Shown: positions 56,411-64,000 of the stretch, in pieces
How the letters are laid out: each line of letters opens with the position of its first letter
How positions within the stretch are numbered: the stretch's first letter is position 1
Assembly (NCBI GenBank): GCA_015179125.1
Contig: WHVA01000402.1
Location: forward strand, 1-64,000
Reading direction: 5' to 3'
DNA length: 64,000 bases
From: Gautieria morchelliformis
Taxonomy: Eukaryota > Basidiomycota > Agaricomycetes > Gomphales > Gomphaceae
Made by a program: the position numbers and the translations under genes
The notes under the pieces: generated by a model
Databases searched by the model: none
Seen by the model: only the letters and a program-made list of their open reading frames with translations
Told to the model about the DNA's origin: nothing

Positions 56411-58373
56411 TTTAAAACAAGGATGGGCTTCCGATCTTATCCTCTTTGTTCCTCGCCTCGCGTCTCCTTATCCCCTTCAGATAATCCAACATGCATAGCC
56501 CAGCGTGCCCCCTTGTCGCGTCAGTCAGCACCCCGCCATAAATCCGCTCTTACGGTTACCTTGAGTTGTGGTCTCGCCTGCTCCCTCATCCACCAACTAA
56601 TCTCAGCTCTTTCTACCCTCATATAACTTCACGCTAGTGGAATGGTCTCCAGTGCGTCCGCTGTGTCAGCCTAGTCCCATTTGACGCATCCAATGTCTTT
56701 CTATCCAGACTGTACCGCCCCCGCACCTGCAAGACCGAAAGGAAAGAAGTACCATGGTCGGGGAAGGGCCCTAGGACATGTCCCACGGCCGCCGAATGCC
56801 TTCATACTATTTCGATCTGATTTTCTCAGAAACAGCGATATCCCGCCAGATGAAGAATCAAAGCAACAGACACTATCGCGTCTCGCCGGCATTTGTTGGC
56901 GGGACATGTCCCCCGAGGAGCAAAAGCCCTGGCATGACAAGGCTAGGAAAGTCAAACACGACCATAAACTTCAATATCCACAATTTCAGTACCGCCCGAC
57001 CCCGAGAGGGCCCATCAAGCGCCGACGCCAATCGAGGACTACAGAGCAGCAGCTGCAAAAATGTAGTGAGCTCCGTTGCAAGTACATCCACGATAAATCA
57101 GGCTCTAGTTCCAAAACTAGAGCCAAACCTTGCCCTCCGCCACGCTCAGAGCGTGATACAGCCACACATCAAGGGGATATCCATCTCCGTTCCTTGCCCC
57201 AGGAACCTGTCTTCATGGAACCTTTGGTTCGGGATCCGTCTCCCCCCCATTCGACCTACGCTCCTTGGGATACTCAATGCTCTCAAGCAGTAGTAGGTGA
57301 CTCTTCGTTGCCTCTCAGTGCAATCGCACACATACAAGGACGATGTAACCGGCAGCCCCAGTCAGAGTTCCCTCAAAAGGTGAATTTAACTCTACATTCG
57401 GAAACGAGTGTTGTTCACCGTAGAGTTAGGCAACTTCTGATCAGCTTGGGGCACATCAGCTCGGGGCACAAGTTATATTCGAGCCCACGGGCCAAGATAT
57501 TGCTGCATACCCAAGTTCATCTGAGAACCAAGCGACGATGCAGCACCTCTCTCCTCCAGTAATACATGGTTTTTCATGCCTTCCAGGAGTCGGCTCTAGT
57601 GATCCCGCCTTTCGGCAACCAGCCTACACCGCGCCCCAGCCCGCCCGCGGTACTTTACCTCTTGTGGGTTCCGAGCCCTTCCCAATGCCAGTCGAGGCGC
57701 ATGCGCATTTTGAGGGACTTGGCCTCGGGTTGCCTGCTTTCGATTCAGGGAATGCTTCCGCCTCATTCCCTGTTGATCTCGGGTTTTCGACAAACATGAT
57801 CGATTTTTCCGGGCTCTTTGGAATCGACAGTGAATTCCATGAGGCCTTGGTGTTAGGTCTGGGCAATACTCATGCTGGTTCAGAGTGGTTAACAGCCCCA
57901 ATAGCCGACCTTTTACAGGTCAGGGCCTCTCCTACCGAGAATCTGGCATTCTCTTAAACGGTCGGATGATCCTGCATGGCTACATGCGTCCTGTCAGCCA
58001 TTTGATACGTGTATCTCTGTTGTCCGTTTTCACGGTTTCGAAATACCCTGTTCCCCTTTCATGCTTATATCTCCTATTACTATTTTGTACATACAACTTC
58101 AAGCTTTCTGTTCACCACTATTCAGGATCAATATTGAAATTACAGTGCGTCTATCGCAAGGGCTAGAGAAGTGTCAAGTAAAATTGCAAAATTGCATGCG
58201 TTATTGAATTTACGGCTGCCGGTGATCCCGGCCTTGAGTGCCTTCTTATTTTTCGATCTTTGATGAATCAGGGTTTGAGCGAATAGTTCCGTTTACGTAC
58301 TCGTCTGATTGAAGTGCTTCAGTCTCAACTGGGCCAGTGTCGTGAGTATCTTGATATGGCATACCGGTACTGC
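56411..58373 (+). repeat. Direct repeat unit C (HMG gene and flanks)
   Basis: Direct repeat of 1-1877, in the same orientation about 56 kb downstream; covers leader, gene and 3' flank. Confidence 0.85.
56693..57957 (+). CDS. HMG-box transcription factor, copy C (two exons)
   Basis: Paralogue of copy A. Exons 56693-57379 and 57460-57957 flank an 80-nt intron at the same place (57380-57459), giving 394 residues. The ATG of copy A is present at 56642 but its frame meets a TAG ten codons later, so translation most likely starts at 56693 (MSFYPDCTAPAP), removing about 17 N-terminal residues. The HMG box (RPPNAFILFRSDF to PWHDKARKVK) and the basic IKRRRQ stretch are intact. Exon 2 keeps a 31-codon segment (QVIFEPTGQDIAAYPSSSE and onward) missing from copy A, and the same hydrophobic-acidic tail. 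Box residues differ between copies (SDFLRNSDIPPDEESKQQ here), so DNA targets could differ. Probably functional. Confidence 0.8.
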
Positions 58374-58727
58374 CCACTTAGTACTTAGTTCTACCACTGT
58401 CGGGTAGCTCACAAGTGGGACACTGGGAAAACACCTCCGGATTCCAAAACGGTAAATTCAAAAGTGGCTTCGGCGATCGGCACAATATTGTCGGACGTGT
58501 CTAATTCACATTCCCCTGATCTTTTCTTTCTTTCTACCGCCAGCCTATCGTCCAATACTGTATACATCCTTATTTCCTGTCTCTTTTCTGTTTCACCGTC
58601 TTTCCCTTCTCGGTTGACTCCACGGTACCAAGGCGATCGGACTTCATGTTTGCATGTAATTTTTCTTGGAGGTCCTATTGAAAGTTATGTAACAGTATAA
58701 AAATCAGGTAAATATATAGGGCTCAGG
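57958..58727. other. 3' flank of HMG copy C and spacer
   Basis: No gene. Up to 58373 it matches the 3' flank of copy A, including TTTTGTACATACAACTT; from 58374 it is unique and no motif is recognised. Confidence 0.5.
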
Positions 58728-60602
58728 CCCAGTGAAAACAGACTCTGGCCAGATATGGTGTGATATGGCAGCCAAATGACACCCCGCACTCGCCAGACAT
58801 CGCCAGATAATTGAGACTATGCCATCGGCCAAAATCGCAGATTTGCTTCAAGGACTGGCCAGATCTGGCGCACCATATGTATTAGTATTTCCAATATATG
58901 GCCCTGTATGGCGGATTCTGGTCTCAATTTAATAGTTGATAATATAATATATTTGCATATAGATATAGATAGATAGATACATTGGACTAGAAAGGTCAAC
59001 TACAGTAGTAGCTCGCCAGTGACGCATCGACGTTGGCCACACTCTCCAGCCCCAGCCCCAGGCCCTTGCGCCACTTCGTGGGGGACTCGTCCCTGGGCCC
59101 CGCCGACATGAAACTTGCGCTCGGCCGCGCCGCTGAACTCCCCTGCAGGCGCTGTCTTGAAGAACTCCAGCCGTCTGGGGCACACGCCTGGCCCTGTCCC
59201 CGCCCCACAAAAACGCGTGCCCCTGCAGTCCATACCAACGTCCCGCGCCACACGCCGCGGCCGCGCTCGCGCCGTAGCTGCCTATTAAGTTCTCGAGGTC
59301 GCTCCCCGGACCCGCCTCACACGGGCAACGCGCGTCCTCCACGGGGAAGCCCCCCACGTCGCGGTGGGCGTGGGGATCGTGCGGGAAGGTGCCACCGCTC
59401 GGGGGACAAGTCGGGAAGAGCTTCATGAGCTCGTGCCCGGTGGGCTGCGGTGGGAAAGACCCGCCGTGAGGTGGGAGGGCGGTGCGGGATGTGGGATGTG
59501 AGGGGTGGGATGGTGGAGTCTAGGAAGCACCAAGTGGCGTTCTGTACGAGACACGAGGGACTGGGAAAGGGGAGGTACCATCGGTATAAGTTCATGTCCG
59601 TGCGCTGGAGGGCGGTGGGAGATATGAAGCCTGGGAGGGGAGGCTGTTAGTGTTATGTGAGGGGAACTACCTACCGCCTACCGCTTCCCATATCCGTACG
59701 TTGCCGAGTCCCGCCGCAACCCCAAATCCGAGCTGAAATGAATGCATGAAAAATCGAGGCAGGAATAAGTGAGAAAGGAGAAGGAAAGCGTCAGTATAAT
59801 ATGTATATATGCGCCATGTATATAACGTACGGCACGAATGTACCTCCCGAGATGCAACGCGGCTGACGATGAGGCTTGACTAGTGACTCGTTGCACGTGG
59901 TTTAGTACAGAGGCAGAGGACAGGGCAGTAGCCAGAAGCAAGAAAGCAAGGACTAACGGCTAGAATAGGGGGGTCATTGCGCGCGAGACAGAGAAGAGAG
60001 ACAGCGGAGCGGGAGCGCACAGCGGAGGCCTCCGAGCACTACAGCTGCTGACGGCACGATCTCGGGATAACGCAGGTGCATAGCGTGAGGTGAGTGACGT
60101 GACTGTGGAGCCGGAGAGCTACGCTATCGAGTGAGCACGCAGCAGCTGAGGAGATACATGGTCAGGAGTGCAGTGATACACGCCGGCGATCAGAGAGTGT
60201 CTAGACTCAACGACAATGACAACAGGGCGGCGACTTTGCGTGTAGTGAACTAGCGATGGCATGGTGGTGGGTGACGTGGAGAGAAAGGGGAAACGAAAAC
60301 AAACTTCGACGCGCGAACTATATACGCCGGCTGGGCTCGAAACTAGCTAGGCGTATTTCACTTTTCAACTTCGACGAAACCCCTAAGTAAGTATCTACCT
60401 AAGTCACATTCGCAGATTCACGGAAATTTTTCCTGGAGTTTCTTCGATGTTATCACAATTCTCGCTGGTTTGGAAAAAGTATTCTGAGTTTCAGGAATTG
60501 CACGCTTACTAAGATAATTTGGTATCTGCATTTCCCGATCCCACCAGATCTCACGCTCTGAGCCAGCTGGTGCCAGATATCACCAGAGGCACTTTTCACT
60601 GG
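58728..60602. mobile_element. Candidate non-autonomous hAT-type element
   Basis: Short inverted ends (CCCAGTGAAAA left, TTTTCACTGG right) are flanked by an 8-bp direct repeat GGCTCAGG (58720-58727 and 60603-60610). CCAGAT/ATCTGG motifs cluster within about 150 bases of both ends (for example TGGCCAGATATGG, GCCAGATCTGG, GGTGCCAGATATCACC), as expected of transposase-binding subterminal repeats. There is no transposase. The interior carries a GC-rich segment. Good but not certain: the inverted ends are short and offset by one base. Confidence 0.55.
59000..59650 (-). other. GC-rich coding-like island inside the hAT candidate
   Basis: Much richer in GC than the AT-rich sequence on both sides, with open minus-strand frames: one reads MKLFPTCPPSGGTFPHDPHA, another EFFKTAPAGEFSGAAERKFH. 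No family is recognised and no single convincing gene model was found. It could be a captured host gene fragment. Confidence 0.35.
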
Positions 60603-61214
60603 GGCTCAGGGAAGTTCTCTCAAAGTCGCTGCAATATTTTTCGAGCGTAAATTAATCCACTCGTTACGTAGTATTTGATTGGCCTCCGAGCGAGTACTCG
60701 TATGCCACGCACGTCGTTCGTTTCCATCCGACACTTAGGACGTTCAATGAGTGTGCAGCCAAATGGCATCACTAGTGCTCTTTTGTACAATTGCCCCATG
60801 CAAAGGTTGCTTATTTTACGTACACATTCTGTCCGCACGAATGATCCACATTTCCAATGTAATCAATCATTCAGGTTGGCTCATCCGAGCTAGCTATGGT
60901 GACCAGTATGTATATTAATATATACATAAATCAAACACCAACCTTGCAACTTTTCTTCGTCTACGAAGTAGTCACTAGAGGAAACCTGTCTACCTCTTTC
61001 GTCGATCAGGCATACAGCTAGAATTCGAAGCTCGTCGAGAGCATAGAAATTGCGGGGATGAAAACTCAGCAGGAGAACACCAAACATATCCGATGTCATG
61101 GGATAACTATAGGGTATAGCCAGTCATTTTTGGAGCGTTGTGCAAGAAGTTTGCCTTTCCCCCTGATGTCTTCAGCGAAGTCCAGCTCCATAAACCTGGC
61201 GACAAGTCGGACCA
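60603..61214. other. Spacer downstream of the polygalacturonase
   Basis: Contains the 3' flank of the minus-strand polygalacturonase. A 69-codon minus-strand frame (60890-61099, MTSDMFGVLLLSFHPRNFYA at its start) looks coding-like but has no recognised family and no supporting context. Confidence 0.35.
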
Positions 61215-62975
61215 TTAATTACGGAAGCTCACGATGAAGGATGCAGGCGACGTACTAGTGCATGCACCTGTGCCGCAGTTGATAGCTACAGGCGTCGCCG
61301 TGCTATCAACTTTGAGTGTGTTTGTATTACCAACAAAGTTGACTTTCTATTTACAGACAAAACACTTAGTAATGGGTTCGCAAGCGCTGTCGATTAGACC
61401 TACGCCGATTTTTACACCACTTTTCGGAGTACCTGTTCAATTTAACATATGTTTCAGCTGTCCTATAAGAGGTCCGTGAACGTACCGAGGACTTTCGGGT
61501 ATGACTGATCAATGAGAACGCCGAATCGTTTGAGGCCGGTACCTGTATTACCACTGTACGTGATGCCACTGACAGTTGAACCACTAGCAGCTGCATTCGT
61601 TTTTATGCGCAGTGCCTGATCGCTGTATGGTAGGGAAGAGTTGAAAGTCGTTTCAACACATCTCACCGAAAAGCTTACCTGTTGGTGATGGTGTTGCCAC
61701 TGATCACAATATTGGAAACTGATACGCCGCTCCCGATGGATCCCTATCCAGGACGTTAAATGAATGATATTTTTGACGTGAGGTGCACTCTTACAATTGA
61801 TATTCCATGCCCCCCACTGCATTTGTTCCCCTTGAAAGTGATATTTGTGCCATTGTTGATGGCTAGGCAATCATCCTAGTACCCCCCAGAAAATAACATA
61901 GAAAATCATCTCTGACTCACTAACGTGCGAGAGGACGAGTCATACCTGATTTCGGACGGAGCTGTTTTGAATGATCAAGTCCCCTACGCTAACGTCAAAG
62001 GCATCAGTGTTGTGTCCCGCTGGCTGGCCTTTACTTTTGGAGTTGGGCTGATCGCCTTGCGCTAGATATATCAAGCCGCACGAGAGAGCTCAGAATAAAA
62101 CAACGAAAATGCGGATTGATTTGTGCACGGACAGTTGTCAACTATTACGTCCGAAATCACCAGGTGTCCAGGATTGGTAATGGCAAAGGCCTGAGCGGGT
62201 GAATTTATGACTTTGGCGCCTTTAAATGTGCCAGATATTCTGATTCTGAGACATCAACAAGTCAGTGTGCTGCATTAACGTAGAAACTCGTAGAAAATAC
62301 ACTTCATCATGGGTGTTGGCTTTTGCGTACCGCCATTTGATCCTAGGCCGTCCCAGTAGAAAGGTCCTCCACCATCAAAACTGTGTCCATTACCATTGAC
62401 TGTGGATCGTGTGCATTAGATGAGATAACCATCTGCGAGGAAGACAGACAGGTAATAGAGTTTCCGCTGTATATCGGAGAGGTCGGTTCACATGAGAAGT
62501 TCAGGGGAATGGAACACACCTTATTTGGAACTGGGGTCCGGCCCAGCTCGCGTTACCAAATCGAATATCTCCATCTTGTCAGAAGTATATCAGCCATAGA
62601 CAAGTATTCGGCTGTGAGGACAGTACGCACTGAGATTGACTGTTGTGCCATCCAGCAAGGCTAAGTTGAGCTGTGAACCTGACGTTGAGCTTCGTAAGCT
62701 GAGTTAATAAAGACTAAGTCAAAGGGTAATCACGAGCTGGGACCTGCCAGAGAATGGCGTAAATTCATATATCCGTGGAGGCGACATGTATCAATACTCA
62801 CGGTGAAGGCATTGATGTTGATGGTGGTGCACCGGAGGGCATTAGCGACATCGCCAAGGTTTGCGATCGTCCCAGTGCATCTTTTGGCCAGCTGAGAAGG
62901 TGGCCTTGACGGGGCGGCGACAACAAGCAGAGAAGGCAGAAGTACAACGAGACAAAGTGGAAGTGGTGAGATCAT
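61215..62975 (-). CDS. Secreted endo-polygalacturonase (GH28), multi-exon
   Basis: Hydrolyses alpha-1,4-galacturonan in plant pectin. Starts at 62975 with signal peptide [20 protein letters not shown] and a short propeptide ending in a dibasic KR before [17 protein letters not shown]. Exon 1 is 62975-62802; about eight short introns follow, stop at 61215-61217. Recognisable blocks in order: [47 protein letters not shown] (about 62340-62400), [19 protein letters not shown], the NTD motif in GHNTDAFDV (about 61990-62020), DDC in [12 protein letters not shown] (about 61835-61870), GHG in GGHGIS (about 61795-61815), RIK in [25 protein letters not shown], and ending [20 protein letters not shown]. 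All catalytic motifs (NTD, DDC, GHG, RIK) are kept, so the enzyme looks active. Exon borders other than the first are approximate. Confidence 0.9.
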
Positions 62976-64000
62976 GGCCAGGAGGTGAAGAGAATACCAG
63001 AGTTAGTCTGACTCGGAGTCTGGTTACCGTTAATCACCCAGTGGTGGCTTTATACAGGCTTCTGCAGACTGCGGGAGATGATCGAGTAATTGGGTATGTA
63101 AACTGTAGTAACCATTTCACTACGAGAGAGCCATGCAGTAGCACTGATCCCATACGAAATAACATCGGGTGCAGGGGCAGCAAAATTAGACTCCACAAAG
63201 ATAAAAGAAAGTGTGGATGACACGTGCGAAAAGACTCACGCCCTTCACCTGGCGTCACCGGTCAGCCTGGATGTATAGGTGCATGACGCAAACACTATAC
63301 TTAACCCTACATGCAAGTGACATCCTTTATCCAACAGCTGCAAGCACTGAGGTTTCCAAGTATGTCAGAGAGGTAGCTGTTCTGCCAAATTACCCAAAAT
63401 TAGAGTTTCCAGCGCTATCGGCGATGGGTTTCGTTAGAGTTGGTCCTGATCCATATCATCCGGAGTCCGGTTGTCTTCCATATCCTGTACATGGCGTCCA
63501 CTGCGCGAGACAGTCTCTGGAGATCCGTGCCTGAACAAAGACTATCTCGATCGGACGGTCAGGTACTGGCTTTCTCGTCGATATTGTAACACGGTCAAAG
63601 GATGTTTAGTTTGGGTGGCAAGGTGACAGCTAACTGATTCCTCTGCGAGGGGTGCAGTTGGTATGATGAATGAGGGTTTATTTAAGAACTGTAAGTAGAG
63701 GTGTGATCACGAGAAAATTTGTTGTCTGTGGAGACAGGTAGTCACCGGCGAGGGCAAGTCACCGGAACGGGGTTGGGTTTAAGTTGTGGACGCGTTGAGG
63801 GTGTCAGTGGATCACTCTTTGGCTGCCAAGAGTCCGAGTCTCCGGGAGACTCGCGCATCGGACTCGATTCTCTGGCAGAAACTCACACCGCTGCTTTTTG
63901 ACGTGCACTGCAGGCTGCGAAAACGATTCCTTGACGTGTATATAGCGTGGCCATGAAGGACTGGGAGGACGCTCGATGTGGTCTACTCATCGAGTTGTAG
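62976..64000. other. Upstream region of the polygalacturonase, to window end
   Basis: Apart from the TATA box no feature is firm. A plus-strand frame at 63211-63534 (107 codons) has no recognisable family or context and is not called. Regulatory sites for pectin response may lie here but none was identified. Confidence 0.4.
63049..63054 (-). promoter_or_regulatory. TATA box of the polygalacturonase gene
   Basis: TATAAA on the minus strand about 75 bases upstream of the start codon at 62975, a normal spacing for a fungal gene with a short leader. Confidence 0.55.

Larger units (their letters stand above)
54487..57168 (-). repeat. Right arm of the large inverted repeat
   Basis: Reverse complement of 23625-26464. 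It contains the same flank with its short conserved frames and the 5' part of HMG copy C. The distal end is sharp (TTAACCACACC at 54487). Confidence 0.85.

Noticed and set aside
1-58373. Classical basidiomycete mating-type locus (HD pair or pheromone/receptor)
   Set aside because: No homeodomain gene, seven-helix receptor or CaaX pheromone precursor was found; only HMG-box genes are present.
63211-63534. Plus-strand frame of 107 codons upstream of the polygalacturonase
   Set aside because: No recognisable domain, no homologue within the window, and it overlaps the likely promoter.
1-64000. tRNA or rRNA genes
   Set aside because: Scanning by eye for T-arm GTTCGAATC-type motifs and rRNA landmarks gave nothing convincing; a covariance-model search would settle it.

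Overview
The window looks like a repeat-choked stretch of a filamentous fungal nuclear genome, most likely a basidiomycete (Agaricomycete-like). The reasons are: short GT-AG introns of about 40-80 nt in the host genes, a multi-intron secreted polygalacturonase, HMG-box regulators of the fungal MATA/Ste11 branch, chromodomain Ty3/gypsy elements, Tad-like LINEs, PIF/Harbinger, hAT and CACTA-type DNA elements, and full-length Helitrons. Only two kinds of recognisable host gene are present: an HMG-box gene in three copies (A 233-1473 plus strand, B 23625-24164 minus strand and broken, C 56693-57957 plus strand) and one GH28 polygalacturonase (61215-62975 minus strand).

Layout. 1-1877: HMG copy A with flanks. 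2037-5350: a decayed PIF/Harbinger element (transposase plus a divergent partner gene) split by a solo LTR. 5695-6693: a second solo LTR of the same family. 6694-21130: a Ty3/gypsy chromovirus fossil (element A) with unusual accessory frames, broken up by a CACTG-ended foldback MITE, two solo LTRs and a whole Ty3/gypsy element on the other strand (element B, 15150-20285). 21131-22955: another gypsy fragment holding a hAT-type MITE with an exact 8-bp target duplication. 23625-26464: HMG copy B and its flank, the left arm of a large inverted repeat. 26557-31135: a young Ty1/copia element. 31462-47578: a minus-strand LINE interrupted by a second LINE tail and by two head-to-tail Helitrons (33660-39938 and 39959-46019). 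47579-53800: copia fragments in opposing orientations, carrying a third foldback MITE and an ORF1-only half-LINE. 53800-54190: tail of a pogo/Tigger-like transposase. 54487-57168: right arm of the inverted repeat, running into HMG copy C. 58728-60602: a candidate hAT-type element with a GC-rich passenger. 61215-62975: polygalacturonase.

How it fits together. The window records repeated duplication of one HMG-box gene segment. Copies A and C are direct repeats about 56 kb apart; copies B and C, with about 2.3 kb of shared upstream flank, form an inverted repeat around a core of about 28 kb that is essentially all mobile DNA. Target-site duplications let the order of many insertions be read directly. 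The most novel points are: both Helitron genes have a start codon split by an intron (AT|G); Helitron 1 carries an AT-rich insert with a reading frame like the NUMOD/HTH modules of mitochondrial mobile ORFs, absent from Helitron 2; an ORF1-only half-LINE; and a three-copy palindromic CACTG MITE family.

Limits: all calls come from reading the sequence and from family knowledge. Element borders without a target duplication are approximate, and no database search was run.
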